This document shows, in pieces, positions 1 to 8,724 of a stretch of 64,000 bases of DNA. The notes beneath the pieces were generated by a model that ran no database searches, was not told where the DNA came from, and saw nothing but the letters and a program-made list of their open reading frames with translations. Numbering within the stretch: the first letter of the stretch is position 1; each line of letters opens with the position of its first letter. Source of the stretch: an uncultured Poribacteria bacterium (GTDB lineage Bacteria; Poribacteria; WGA-4E; WGA-3G); NCBI GenBank assembly GCA_958295855.1, contig OY282383.1, positions 1,060,481 through 1,124,480 on the forward strand, in the 5' to 3' direction. The position numbers and the translations under genes are program-made.

Positions 1-1
1 G

Positions 2-412
2 CCGAGAGTTAGCTGGGACTATGAGATCCGCTATTTAAGTCTTGAAGAGCAACTCTACAACGAGTTGGCGTTTTCACTGTCCCCGCGATCAAACGCGCAC
101 TACAGATTGGGATTAGGAGCTCGGGCGGAAAATGTTGAATTTGAGGTTCAGTATGCACACGATGTGACAGACTTTTTCCGAGCCCGCGCCGGTTTCATGC
201 GTTCCAAGGTGGGCGCGGGGCTTGATATGTGGCTGTTGTCCCGGCGACTAGGCATCAGCATTGAAGGCGTTGGGTTGACCGGGAAAACACCAGAACTGAA
301 CACGGAAGTGGCAGTGCGGTTTTTCCCGCAGAGCCAGTTTTTGCTGGGAGTGGAGAACTTGACAGGTGAGCGGCGTTGGACGACCGGATTCCGATTCTTC
401 GCCGGCGATTAG
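2..412 (+). CDS. C-terminal fragment of a beta-strand-rich protein, possibly MCE/MlaD-like
   Basis: The reading frame is open to the left edge, so only the last 136 residues are present and the start lies outside the window. The visible part alternates short hydrophobic and polar stretches with glycine turns (for example SKVGAGLDM and FLLGVENL), as in an outer-membrane or beta-sandwich C-terminal region. I associate this pattern with the tail of MCE/MlaD-type lipid-transport proteins, but that is a weak resemblance. It ends 21 bases before radA, so the two may be co-transcribed. No catalytic motif is visible. Confidence 0.6.
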   Translation, partial: PRVSWDYEIRYLSLEEQLYNELAFSLSPRSNAHYRLGLGARAENVEFEVQYAHDVTDFFRARAGFMRSKVGAGLDMWLLSRRLGISIEGVGLTGKTPELNTEVAVRFFPQSQFLLGVENLTGERRWTTGFRFFAGD

Positions 413-433
413 TGAAACGATAAGGAACCCCGA

Positions 434-1798
434 ATGGCACGAGAGAAACGCAAATTTGTCTGTCAAGAGTGTGGATATGCAACTCCAAGAACGTTGGGGC
501 GTTGCCCGGGGTGCAAAAGTTGGCAGAGTTTCGCCGAAGAGATAGGTGCCCCGTCGGAAACCTCATCAAGGCACCGTGGTATCGGGCAGGCATCTAGTAA
601 ACCTGAGCCAATTTCGCAAGTCACGGCGAGCGAAGTGGCGCGGCACCTCACGGGTATGTCCGAGTTTGATAGGGTGCTTGGGGGCGGAATCGTCCCCGGC
701 TCCGTGATTCTTATCGGCGGTGACCCGGGGATAGGCAAATCAACCTTGCTGCTTCAAGCCAGTGAGGCACTGAGCCTGAATTATGGACAGGTACTCTATG
801 TTTCCGGTGAAGAATCTGTTAGCCAAACGAAACTGCGGGCGACTCGGCTCGGTGTTGCTTCCGATACACTCTATGTGTTGTGTGAAAACAACTTGGCACA
901 GATTGAAAAGCATATTGGGGTGCTCCAACCGAAAGTGGTTATTATCGATTCTATCCAAACGGTGTACCTGTCGGACATCCAATCTGCTCCGGGGAGTGTT
1001 ACCCAGATTCGTGAGTGCGCGGGGCACCTCCTCATCTGTGCGAAGAACCGGAATATTCCTATATTCCTAGTAGGGCATGTGACAAAGGAGGGAGCCCTGG
1101 CGGGCCCCCGTATTTTAGAACACATGGTGGATACGGTGCTCTACTTTGAGGGCGAACGGCATCACATCTACCGGGTGCTGCGGGCTATAAAAAATCGGTT
1201 TGGCTCAACGAACGAAATCGGCATCTTTGAAATGCAGAGTAAAGGGCTTGTAGATGTGCTGAATCCCTCAGAACTCTTTTTGAGTAATAGAGAGGAAGAG
1301 GTTTCAGGCTCCGCTGTCGTGTCAAGTATGGAAGGGACCCGACCGTTGTTGATGGAGGTGCAGGCACTTGTGGTGCCCACCCATTATGGTAATCCACGCA
1401 ACACAGCGACTGGCGTTGACCGGCACCGCATCGCGTTGCTCATCGCCGTGCTAAATAAACGGGTGGGGATTGATGTTGGCGACTCCGATGTGTTTGTTAA
1501 TATTACGGGTGGGCTGCGCATTGATGAACCCGGTATTGACTTGGGCGTGCTGATGGCAATCTCCTCAAACTATCGGGATATTCCTGTCAATCGGCGTACC
1601 GTCATCATCGGTGAGGTTGGGCTTGGCGGCGAAATTCGGCCGGTGACACATGTTGAGAAACGGATTCGTGAAGCGGCAAAGTTGGGATTCCAGCGCGTGA
1701 TATTTCCTGAATACAACCGTAGAGGGTTAGAAATTGATGAGGACATTGAACTCGTCGGAGTGAACGATGTCTATGATAGTCTCAGTGCTTTGTTGTGA
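434..1798 (+). CDS. radA: DNA repair protein RadA/Sms
   Basis: RadA is a hexameric RecA-like ATPase that drives branch migration during recombinational repair and natural transformation. The 454 residues match the usual length. In order: a four-cysteine zinc finger (C10, C13, C24, C27), a Walker A motif (GGDPGIGKST, near residue 98), the RadA-specific KNRFG motif near residue 253, and a C-terminal Lon-protease-like domain (about 290-454). An AAGGA ribosome site lies seven bases before the ATG. It heads the run radA, PIN/TRAM, ispD, ispF, cysS, which recalls the Bacillus radA-disA-yacL-ispD-ispF-gltX-cysE-cysS cluster without disA, gltX and cysE. DprA, another competence and recombination factor, is about 8 kb downstream. 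Confidence 0.97.
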   Translation: MAREKRKFVCQECGYATPRTLGRCPGCKSWQSFAEEIGAPSETSSRHRGIGQASSKPEPISQVTASEVARHLTGMSEFDRVLGGGIVPGSVILIGGDPGIGKSTLLLQASEALSLNYGQVLYVSGEESVSQTKLRATRLGVASDTLYVLCENNLAQIEKHIGVLQPKVVIIDSIQTVYLSDIQSAPGSVTQIRECAGHLLICAKNRNIPIFLVGHVTKEGALAGPRILEHMVDTVLYFEGERHHIYRVLRAIKNRFGSTNEIGIFEMQSKGLVDVLNPSELFLSNREEEVSGSAVVSSMEGTRPLLMEVQALVVPTHYGNPRNTATGVDRHRIALLIAVLNKRVGIDVGDSDVFVNITGGLRIDEPGIDLGVLMAISSNYRDIPVNRRTVIIGEVGLGGEIRPVTHVEKRIREAAKLGFQRVIFPEYNRRGLEIDEDIELVGVNDVYDSLSALL

Positions 1799-1846
1799 CA
1801 GGCAGGCACTATGGAAAACCCTGCTGGGACAGTTCAGACACGCATT

Positions 1847-1877
1847 GTGATTCCCCGCAAAGCGGGGGAGCATACAA
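1847..1877. repeat. Short palindromic repeat, CCCCGCAAAGCGGGG type
   Basis: A hairpin-forming CCCCGCAAAGCGGGG core is flanked by GTGATT and CATACAA. The same 31 bases recur at 61396-61426 with one difference, there inside the tolC-like gene. It sits between radA and the PIN/TRAM gene and is a variant of the GGTATT...AATACC palindromes seen elsewhere in the window. Confidence 0.75.
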
Positions 1878-1896
1878 TATTTAAAGCCGAAAAAAT

Positions 1897-2925
1897 ATGC
1901 AAATCTGGGGTATTCGTCTCTTTTTTATTGTTGCCAGCGCGGTCAGTTGCTACATCATTTATATGGAACTGCTCGCTGTGCTTGTTGGTTTTGCTACAGC
2001 AGTCCTTCTTGTTGGCGGGGAGTACTGTCTTCACCTGTCGCACACACGTCGAGTCGTTGCCAGCGCAGTCGGCCTATTTGCCGGGCTTCTGGTTTCACAC
2101 GGGCTGTTACGCATTCTTACCCAACCTGATGGTATGCTAAAAATAGCGATTGTCCTCGGTATAGGTTACATTGGCATGATGAGCGGCTACTATCTTTCGG
2201 CTCCCTCGACGTTAGGCAGCCGAGGGCGGTCAAACCGTGCTGTTCACACCGGTGAATCGCTCTCTTCTCACACAGCAAATGACTTTAAAATTTTGGACAC
2301 AAGTGTGATTATTGATGGCAGAATTCTAGAAATCTGTCAAACGAAATTCATTGAAGGCACGCTTGTCATCCCGCGGTTTGTGCTGAATGAATTGCAACAT
2401 ATTGCGGATTCAACAGAGCTGCTTCGGCGCAATAAGGGGCGGCGCGGGTTTGATATTCTGCGTTCGCTTCAGAACAATCCGACGATTGTTGTTGAAATTA
2501 CAGAAGAAGAGGTGCCACATCTTACAGAAGTTGATGCGAAGTTAGTTCATTTAGCGCAAAAGCGGGGTGCAAAAATTATTACTAACGATTTAAACCTGAA
2601 CAAAGTAGCAGAATTGCAAGGCGTGAAGGTTCTCAATATCAACGAGTTGTCAAATGTTGTCCGCCCGGTAGTTATCGCGGGCGAAGTGATTCAGGTGCAT
2701 CTCCTTAAGGAAGGCAAGGAACCGAATCAGGGCGTGGGCTACCTAGATGATGGCACTATGGTAATTGTTGAGGGCGGAAAGCCGTATCTCGGGCAAACGC
2801 TGGACGTTGAAGTGACACAGATACTGCGGACGAGTGCTGGGCAGATGATTTTCACGCGGAGAAAAGTGGATGAGATGGAGCCTGATGAACCGCCACATAA
2901 GCGCCCTTATTCCGGCAGCTGGTAA
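1897..2925 (+). CDS. Membrane-anchored PIN/TRAM domain ribonuclease-like protein (YacL family)
   Basis: The 342 residues start with about four hydrophobic segments (residues 5-110), followed by a PIN nuclease domain (about 130-250) and a TRAM RNA-binding domain (about 265-335). The PIN acidic residues are visible in ILDTSVIIDGRI, in VLNELQH and in ITNDLNLN. This architecture matches Bacillus YacL, whose exact substrate is not established to my knowledge. The position between radA and ispD also matches Bacillus. The first ATG is used; the ribosome site is weak. The end overlaps the start of ispD, which suggests coupled translation. Confidence 0.9.
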   Translation: MQIWGIRLFFIVASAVSCYIIYMELLAVLVGFATAVLLVGGEYCLHLSHTRRVVASAVGLFAGLLVSHGLLRILTQPDGMLKIAIVLGIGYIGMMSGYYLSAPSTLGSRGRSNRAVHTGESLSSHTANDFKILDTSVIIDGRILEICQTKFIEGTLVIPRFVLNELQHIADSTELLRRNKGRRGFDILRSLQNNPTIVVEITEEEVPHLTEVDAKLVHLAQKRGAKIITNDLNLNKVAELQGVKVLNINELSNVVRPVVIAGEVIQVHLLKEGKEPNQGVGYLDDGTMVIVEGGKPYLGQTLDVEVTQILRTSAGQMIFTRRKVDEMEPDEPPHKRPYSGSW

Positions 2926-3607
2926 AGGGAGCCGGATGGCGATGAAGGTGAAAAAGCCTTATTTAACATTGGCACAGAAGCCGATTTTAGCACACACTAT
3001 TCAGCGTTTTGAGGAAAACAGCGCGGTGGACGAGATTTTCGTGATTGTCAATGAGGCCGATGTCGCGGCGTGTCAAGCGACGGTGCTGGCTCCTTATGCG
3101 TTTCAGAAGGTGCAGGCACTCGTAGCCGGCGGTGCGAGTAGGCAGATGTCTGTCTACAATGGCATGCGTGCTTTATCAACGGATGTTGATTTCGTGATTG
3201 TTCACGATGGTGTGCGCCCTTTTGTGACGAACGAGACGATTTTTGCGTGTCTCGCGGCGGCAGATGAATGGGGTGCCGCTGTCGCTGCTGTGCCGGTGAA
3301 GGAGACGATTAAAGTGGCGAACGCGGCAGGCTTCATTGTCGAAACACCGGTGCGAGACCGGCTATGGACAGTGCAAACGCCCCAGGTCTTTCGGAAATCC
3401 TTGTTAGAGGAGGCACATCGAACGGCACAGGAACGTCGATACACGGCGACTGATGATGCTGCGCTCGTTGAACAACTGGGTGCCGCTGTTAAGTTGGTGC
3501 AGGGCCAGGAGACGAATTTGAAGATAACTACCCCGGTGGATTTGCGTATCGCCGAGGGGCAGATAGCTGATGAAAATTGTTTTTCGTCATTCCTTGCGGA
3601 GAATTGA
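2885..3607 (+). CDS. ispD: 2-C-methyl-D-erythritol 4-phosphate cytidylyltransferase
   Basis: IspD transfers CMP from CTP to MEP, the third step of the non-mevalonate isoprenoid pathway. The signature LIPAAGKGSRM at the N terminus holds the nucleotide-binding loop, and VHDGVRPFV and TDDAALVE are the usual inner motifs. I chose the ATG at 2885, which gives 240 residues with the glycine-rich loop near residue 12 as in the family; an in-frame ATG at 2870 would add five residues. The gene overlaps the upstream PIN/TRAM gene by 41 bases. ispF follows after about 280 bases of repeats. Confidence 0.95.
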   Translation: MNRHISALIPAAGKGSRMAMKVKKPYLTLAQKPILAHTIQRFEENSAVDEIFVIVNEADVAACQATVLAPYAFQKVQALVAGGASRQMSVYNGMRALSTDVDFVIVHDGVRPFVTNETIFACLAAADEWGAAVAAVPVKETIKVANAAGFIVETPVRDRLWTVQTPQVFRKSLLEEAHRTAQERRYTATDDAALVEQLGAAVKLVQGQETNLKITTPVDLRIAEGQIADENCFSSFLAEN

Positions 3608-3612
3608 GAATG

Positions 3613-3741
3613 CTGGGTAGGTGTGGCAATGTACTGTAGCTCTCGTCGGAGGTTTTTGATGCAACCAAAGAGGTAGAAGCGATCTCCGAATCGCGACTCT
3701 GGGTAGGTGTGGCAATGTACTGTAGCTCTCGTCGGAGGTTT
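3613..3741. repeat. Pair of 43-bp perfect direct repeats
   Basis: Two identical 43-base copies at 3613-3655 and 3699-3741 begin CTGGGTAGGTGTGG and end GTCGGAGGTTT, with start points 86 bases apart. Each is followed by a similar ATGCA sequence. The spacer contains a short inverted word, CGATCTCCGAATCG. The function is unknown. Confidence 0.85.
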
Positions 3742-3743
3742 CT

Positions 3744-3878
3744 TATGCACCCTTAATTAGCAGGGAGCACTCTACAACTCATTACGAAACCCGATTTTGA
3801 ACCGGGTATCTGCCCCTGCTTTGCAGGGGTAAATACCTCATGCGGAAAAATCGGAGCAGAAACCGAATTGATGAAAAG
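3744..3878. repeat. Copy 1 of a ~135-160 bp dispersed element carrying a palindrome
   Basis: The blocks AACTCATTACGAAACCCGAT and AAAAATCGGAGCAGAAAC reappear with few changes at 58114-58274. Copy 1 carries the 33-base palindrome at 3805-3837 (CCCCTGCTTTGCAGGGG core flanked by GGTATC and AATACC); copy 2 has a different middle. In both copies the frame TKPDFE...[11 protein letters not shown] can be read, so the element may be a decayed coding fragment. It supplies the bases just before ispF. Confidence 0.65.
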
Positions 3879-3884
3879 ATGAAA

Positions 3885-4358
3885 ATGCGAGTAGGTATCG
3901 GTTACGACGTTCATCGGCTGGTTGCGAATCGAAAATTGGTTTTGGGCGGCGTTGAAATCTCATATCACTTGGGACTGTTGGGACATTCGGATGCAGATGT
4001 CTTGACACATGCAATTATAGACGCTATTTTAGGCGCAGCAGCACTCGGTGATATCGGCACGCACTTTCCGGATACGGATGCACGTTACAAAGACATGGAC
4101 AGCCTCATTTTTCTACGCGAAGTCGCAGCGAAAATCCGGCAGGTTGGGTACAGAATTAAAAATGTAGACAGTACCGTTATCGCGCAACGTCCGAAGTTAG
4201 CACCCCATATTCCACACATGCGTACCACGCTTGCCGAAACGCTTGACATTTCCGTGGCCCAGATAGGTATTAAAGCGACAACCTCAGAAGGATTGGGAAT
4301 TGTTGGTGAAGGGAAAGCGATCGTCGCGCAAGCTGTAGCGTGTCTTTGCGACTTGTAA
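3885..4358 (+). CDS. ispF: 2-C-methyl-D-erythritol 2,4-cyclodiphosphate synthase
   Basis: IspF cyclises CDP-ME 2-phosphate to MEcPP, releasing CMP, in the non-mevalonate isoprenoid pathway. The metal-binding GYDVHRL (Asp8, His10) and the [18 protein letters not shown] motif are present, and TTSEGLG near the end is typical. The chosen ATG gives 157 residues, the normal family length. The open frame extends back to 3840, but those 15 extra codons come from a dispersed repeat that also occurs at 58 kb, so I reject the longer start; 3879 is also possible. No strong ribosome site is visible. Partner ispD lies upstream. Confidence 0.95.
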   Translation: MRVGIGYDVHRLVANRKLVLGGVEISYHLGLLGHSDADVLTHAIIDAILGAAALGDIGTHFPDTDARYKDMDSLIFLREVAAKIRQVGYRIKNVDSTVIAQRPKLAPHIPHMRTTLAETLDISVAQIGIKATTSEGLGIVGEGKAIVAQAVACLCDL

Positions 4359-4428
4359 GCCTGTACAGATTTTAGTACACTTTGATGGTGGTAAAACTTT
4401 GAATATTATCAGAGCGGAGAAACAAGAA

Positions 4429-5889
4429 ATGGGAGTTAAAATCTATAACTCACTTAGCCGGCAATTGGAGGACTTTGTCCCGCTTTCGGCAGACCGGGTG
4501 TCGATTTATAGTTGTGGCCCGACTGTTTACGATTACATCCACATGGGCAATGCCCGCACCGCTTTGGTGACAGACATTATCCGACGGTATCTGGTGTATA
4601 AGGGGTACAACGTCAAACTCGTTCAAAATTTGACAGATATTGATGACAAAATCATTAATCGTGCGACGGAACTAGGCGTGAGCGCGAAACAATTAGCACA
4701 TGAGAACGGGGAAGCGTTCTTTGAGGATTCACAGCGGCTTGGTATTATTCAGCCAGCGGATGTGCATCCGAAGGCGACAGAACACATTCCAGAGATGATA
4801 ACGCTGATTGAAGACTTGATTGCAAAGGGTGCCGCTTATGTCGTTGATGGCAGTGTCTATTACCGGGTGAATTGCTTTGCTGAATATGGCAAACTGTCGC
4901 GTCGGAAACCGGAGGATTTGCTGGCTGGCGCGCGGGTGGAAATTGACGAACGCAAGGAAGATGCACGCGATTTTGACATGTGGAAGGCGGCAAAACCCGG
5001 TGAACCCTTTTGGGAGAGCCCGTGGGGGAAAGGCAGGCCGGGGTGGCATATAGAATGCTCCGCGATGGCGATGAAGCACCTCGGTGAAACTATTGACATC
5101 CATGCTGGTGGGCAAGATTTGCAATTTCCGCACCATGAAAATGAAATTGCGCAGAGCGAAATGGTGACAGGGGTACAGTTTGCCCGCTACTGGGTGCACG
5201 TCGCTTTTTTAAAGATTGACGGACGGCGGATGGGCAAATCTGAACAGAACTTTATCCTCCTCCGAGACGCACTGGATAATTACCCAACCGAAGTGATTCG
5301 CCATTTTCTGATTTCGGCACAATATCGCCACCCCCTTGACTACACTCCTGAAAGTTTGAAAAAATCGGAGGGCGCGCTGAAACGTCTGAACAACTGCATT
5401 GATACGCTACATAGGTACTCGAGCGAAGCTACAGCGGTACCGGCGCATACCGACATGAGCGAAGCAGAAGCCGTGTTTGCCACCGCGATAGATAGAATGA
5501 AGAGGGAGTTTGAGGCGGGCATGAATGCGGATTTCAATACCGCGCGGGCGTTAGGTGCTATTTTTACGCTTGTAGGCGCGGTGAATCAGTTTTTAATGAA
5601 TGAGGCACACCCTACCGGTGTGGCCGCTGCCCTCATTGCTTCTGCCCATAATGCACTCACAACGACATCCACCCTGTTGGGCATATACAATCCCTCAGAG
5701 GTTGTTCAAGGTGAATTGGCTGAACAATCCAACGCTCTCGTTGCACTCCTTCTGGAAGTGCGCGAGGACGCAAGACAGCGGAAGGACTGGACGACTTCGG
5801 ATAAGATTCGCGACCGGCTGAAAGCGTTAAACATTAACATCCAAGATACTCGCCAGGGCACGACCTGGAAATTTCTAAAACGTACATAA
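4429..5889 (+). CDS. cysS: Cysteinyl-tRNA synthetase
   Basis: This enzyme charges tRNA-Cys with cysteine. The 486 residues carry the class I HIGH-type motif in CGPTVYDYIHMGNART, including the zinc-ligand cysteine, and the C...H cluster around HIECSAMAM and HAGGQDLQFPHHENE. The KMSKS loop reads RRMGKSEQN, with Gly in place of the first Ser and no KMS start, a mild variant. The ATG at 4429 follows GGAG by nine bases; the in-frame TTG at 4399 has no support. It closes the radA-ispD-ispF-cysS run. Confidence 0.97.
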   Translation: MGVKIYNSLSRQLEDFVPLSADRVSIYSCGPTVYDYIHMGNARTALVTDIIRRYLVYKGYNVKLVQNLTDIDDKIINRATELGVSAKQLAHENGEAFFEDSQRLGIIQPADVHPKATEHIPEMITLIEDLIAKGAAYVVDGSVYYRVNCFAEYGKLSRRKPEDLLAGARVEIDERKEDARDFDMWKAAKPGEPFWESPWGKGRPGWHIECSAMAMKHLGETIDIHAGGQDLQFPHHENEIAQSEMVTGVQFARYWVHVAFLKIDGRRMGKSEQNFILLRDALDNYPTEVIRHFLISAQYRHPLDYTPESLKKSEGALKRLNNCIDTLHRYSSEATAVPAHTDMSEAEAVFATAIDRMKREFEAGMNADFNTARALGAIFTLVGAVNQFLMNEAHPTGVAAALIASAHNALTTTSTLLGIYNPSEVVQGELAEQSNALVALLLEVREDARQRKDWTTSDKIRDRLKALNINIQDTRQGTTWKFLKRT

Positions 5890-5930
5890 ACGTGCAAGTT
5901 TCGACGCGCTGTCATGATGTGAGGTGTAAA

Positions 5931-6041
5931 TTGAAAACCTGTTTCATGAATTTTGTAGCCGTATTTCTCTGTGGTATCTTCTTCCTATGCGGATGTGGCT
6001 CAAAGGAGTCAAAAAAAAGCACCTTTGCTCTTTTTTCTTGA
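5931..6041 (+). CDS. Possible tiny lipoprotein (36 residues) or lipoprotein remnant
   Basis: A TTG start six bases after GAGG opens a 36-codon frame: a Lys-Thr start, a hydrophobic stretch, a lipobox (FLCGCGS) and then only about 14 polar residues before TGA. It could be a real small lipoprotein or the 5' end of a decayed gene. An eight-A run sits after the lipobox, but the other frame after it stays open only briefly. Low confidence that it is made. Confidence 0.35.
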   Translation: MKTCFMNFVAVFLCGIFFLCGCGSKESKKSTFALFS

Positions 6042-6152
6042 CATTTTTTTCAAAAGTGGGTATCCTTAAAAATAACCTTTTTCAACGTTATTTAGACAAA
6101 ACCCGCAGAAATGTTAGTAAGAGTTTGGCTTTGCACCGGAAAGGATTTTTGG

Positions 6153-7040
6153 ATGACAGAAAGGTTTGATATTCTAACGTTAGTTATCGGGTGTCTGCTC
6201 GCTATTTATATAGGGGGGTGTGGCGCTGACGATATGGACGATGCCGATATGGCACCGGCGAATAATCCCCCGGTGGTTCATAAACTGATTGTCCCAGACG
6301 AATTCTCTCCCGGGGAGAGTATTGAACTTGAAGTTATTGCACGGGATACAGATGGGGACACATTGACTTACACGTGGGACGTGAGTGCAGGAAAATTGGA
6401 CGCTACTACCGGTTCAAAAGTTAAGTGGACTGCCCCTTCCGATGTAGGCTCAGTTACCATCACAGTCCGTGTACGTGATGGGGAGAACAGCAGCACCACG
6501 CGCTCGAAAACGGTACGCTACGTGCTGGAGCACCTGCCGGACGTGCAAGTGACGCTCATTGTCCCAGGAAAGCAAGCCGCTGGTATTAAATTGGGCGATG
6601 CATTCAAGACGGTGAAAGCACTTTACGGGGAACCCGACGAGGCGGTTGGTAAGGATGGACTCTTTAAATATTGGGACGCTAACGTCGGGTTATCTGGTTT
6701 TCTTGATGATAGCCACCTAGTTCGCAGTCTATTTATAAGGCGCCCCAATCAAGCCAAAACAGCAGGAGGTACTCGTATTGGAAGCAGTCTCAAGCATGTG
6801 GAAGGCGAATTTGGAGCGGCGGAAGGAGTTGACAAGGATGCACACTGGTATTGGACAAAGGGAATTGAGTTTGACTATGATGCGGCTTCCAGGGTTGAAG
6901 AAATTTACGTCTTTCCACCAATCGGTGCGGCCCCGGCAAAGTTAGCACCGTTATTAACGCGTGAACAACGGCGAAAAGTGACAGCGGATATTTCCTTGTA
7001 CCGCAACCTACGCCGGAAAGCCGAAGTCTTATCACGATAG
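6153..7040 (+). CDS. Lipoprotein with a PKD/Ig-like domain and two BamE-like repeats
   Basis: The 295-residue product starts with a lipoprotein signal (lipobox IGGC near residue 22). Next comes an Ig/PKD-like beta-sandwich (about 35-125, with TLTYTWDVSAG and VTVRVRDGENS-type strands). Two related repeats follow, each starting GI.LGD or .RIGSS and containing a YG-or-FG loop, a spacer and a VR.LFI or VEEIYVF strand, which I liken to the SmpA/BamE fold. The start at 6153 follows AAGGA by eight bases; the longer frame to 6111 would bury the signal. Role unknown; probably attached to a membrane in the envelope. Confidence 0.85.
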   Translation: MTERFDILTLVIGCLLAIYIGGCGADDMDDADMAPANNPPVVHKLIVPDEFSPGESIELEVIARDTDGDTLTYTWDVSAGKLDATTGSKVKWTAPSDVGSVTITVRVRDGENSSTTRSKTVRYVLEHLPDVQVTLIVPGKQAAGIKLGDAFKTVKALYGEPDEAVGKDGLFKYWDANVGLSGFLDDSHLVRSLFIRRPNQAKTAGGTRIGSSLKHVEGEFGAAEGVDKDAHWYWTKGIEFDYDAASRVEEIYVFPPIGAAPAKLAPLLTREQRRKVTADISLYRNLRRKAEVLSR

Positions 7041-7436
7041 GCCTTCTGAACATTTGCGGCGAATAGGCATGAACCCCTGCAAAGCAGGGGTTTGCACCCT
7101 CTGCGCCCAGATGCGACGTGCATCGCACATTTTTCTGTAGCATCGGTTTACGCGGAGTACACTTTTTAACATACGCAGCAGACGAAAGTCTTGGGATTCT
7201 GCGTTACCGCCGACGTGTGTGGTTGCTATCGTGGACTGCCGGGGATTGCCAACCTAACGTCTTAAGCACGGGCCCGAGGTGAGTAACGCGAGTCTTGTGT
7301 CCGACGCGTCAGAGCGAAGTGCTAGACGTTGGGCCAGTCCACTCAGTCCTATTGAACGCTCACGTACCAAATGTGAGTGACTCCTAGGTATTCACTAAGC
7401 GCGTCGGGCACTAACAATCAAATTATGAGGAGAGGC
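7041..7436. other. 396-bp gap with one hairpin
   Basis: The only clear structure is the palindrome at 7072-7092 (AACCCCTGC/GCAGGGGTT, AAA loop), which belongs to the dispersed family and may end transcription of the upstream lipoprotein gene, though no T-run follows. A smaller hairpin (CTCAC/GTGAG) lies near 7360-7378. No reading frame, tRNA or recognisable RNA was found in the rest. Confidence 0.6.
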
Positions 7437-8471
7437 ATGAAAGTCAGAAGAGGCATTTTAGACATCAGGAGCGTGAAAACGCTGCCATTTTTCAGCGTCA
7501 TAACAGCATTGTTTCTTGTACTTATCGCGAGTTGCTTCCTCTTCAACGGTTGCACTGCGTTGAAGGAAGCACAACAAGAAAGGGAGGCACGTCTGAAAAA
7601 AAAGAAGGACGCTCGGCATTTAATGATGGAGCCCTCTAAAAGCGAGCCTACAGTTGCGGCGGATGCACAGAAAGCGGAAAGCGAACATTATACCTTGGCC
7701 TTCGCTGACGACTTGAAAGGGCACGAGAAGTTCGACGAGTTGCGAGAACGGCGCGACTTCGCACTGAGTGCCCTCGGCTATATGGAGAGTGTTTACGATG
7801 AAATGAACGCTGTTTTCGGGTTCCAACCGGAACATAAAATTCACGTAACGCTTCATGCGGTTTATAATGGAACAACAAGGGTGGCATCCACTACTACTCA
7901 ATATAATTATGAGAGCGTCGGAAACACCACATTGAAAGTTGTTACCGGCATCAAGATGGACTACCCCCTAGCGATGTACGAAAAACCCGGTGTACGGGTA
8001 CATGAACTCACGCACGCTTTTACGAACATTTATTTTCTTCCAACGTGGTTTAACGAAGGCATTGCCGTTTTGATGCAGACAGAATGGGCGAAAGGTGGCT
8101 TACATCCTAAGTTTGACTCGCTCCAGAGAAATTTGAAACGGAACATGGCTGGGGAAAACGATTTAGAGGATTGGGCATCCCATGGCGGAGATCCAAAACT
8201 CACCGACTGGCGCTATCGTTACGCCTATACCATCGTTTCGGAACTCCGAAAACGGTATGGTGCCGATTTCTATATCAAAGTGTTCCGGTTGATGGAAGCT
8301 GACCAGTTGCACAACAAATTACCCAGTAAAATGCCAACCATTTTCCTCGTCTATTATCTCAGCCAAGCTGCCGGTGTGGACTTGGTGCCCTTTTTCACAG
8401 AACTCGCGTTTAACGTTCATAAACTCACAAAAGAGGAGATTCTTCAAAATATCAACCAGATGAACCGATGA
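7437..8471 (+). CDS. Lipoprotein metalloprotease-like protein (peptidase MA-like, HELTH)
   Basis: The 344-residue protein has a basic start, a hydrophobic stretch and a lipobox-like LFNGC near residue 40, then a charged helix and a globular domain. That domain has the zinc motif HELTH followed about 17 residues on by WFNEGIAV, whose Glu would be the third ligand of a gluzincin. This is the layout of peptidase MA-like proteins. The ATG at 7437 follows GAGGAGAG; the frame runs back to 7377 but that extension lacks a ribosome site. It is probably an envelope-anchored protease of unknown substrate. Confidence 0.85.
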   Translation: MKVRRGILDIRSVKTLPFFSVITALFLVLIASCFLFNGCTALKEAQQEREARLKKKKDARHLMMEPSKSEPTVAADAQKAESEHYTLAFADDLKGHEKFDELRERRDFALSALGYMESVYDEMNAVFGFQPEHKIHVTLHAVYNGTTRVASTTTQYNYESVGNTTLKVVTGIKMDYPLAMYEKPGVRVHELTHAFTNIYFLPTWFNEGIAVLMQTEWAKGGLHPKFDSLQRNLKRNMAGENDLEDWASHGGDPKLTDWRYRYAYTIVSELRKRYGADFYIKVFRLMEADQLHNKLPSKMPTIFLVYYLSQAAGVDLVPFFTELAFNVHKLTKEEILQNINQMNR

Positions 8472-8549
8472 TGCCTTGCAATTTTGTGTAAGGCTACTTG
8501 TGCTTGCCTATACATTATTCTTGTCGTGAAGAATAGTGTGATTTTTTAT

Positions 8550-8700
8550 AGGGCTATTTAGTTTTCCGTTTTCTCGGCTGAGGCGCACTAAGTCTCCTGT
8601 CGAACTCCTCTTCTGCCACTCCTCATATTCCCTCGTTTGCAGGGCTAAAAGAGTGAGCAGTTGGGGTGTCACATCGCTAGGCGAGAACTAAATGCCCCTA
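8550..8700. mobile_element. MITE-like element with ATTTAGTT terminal inverted repeats
   Basis: The left end AGGGCTATTTAGTTTTC (8550-8566) and the right end GAGAACTAAATGCCCCT (8683-8699) are imperfect inverted repeats matching at 14 of 17 positions. A shorter element with the same ends lies at 45772-45856, and single ends appear near 48500. No coding capacity is visible. The right end runs into the leader of the next lipoprotein gene. Confidence 0.6.
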
Positions 8701-8724
8701 GATTTCCTAAAAAAGGAGTTGAAA

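Noticed and set aside
3840..3884. Longer ispF start
   Set aside because: These codons come from a dispersed repeat also present at 58 kb, and the family normally begins at the DVH motif region.
7141..7430. Structured RNA in the gap before the metalloprotease-like gene
   Set aside because: Small hairpins exist, but nothing matches tmRNA, RNase P, 6S or SRP signatures that I can recognise.
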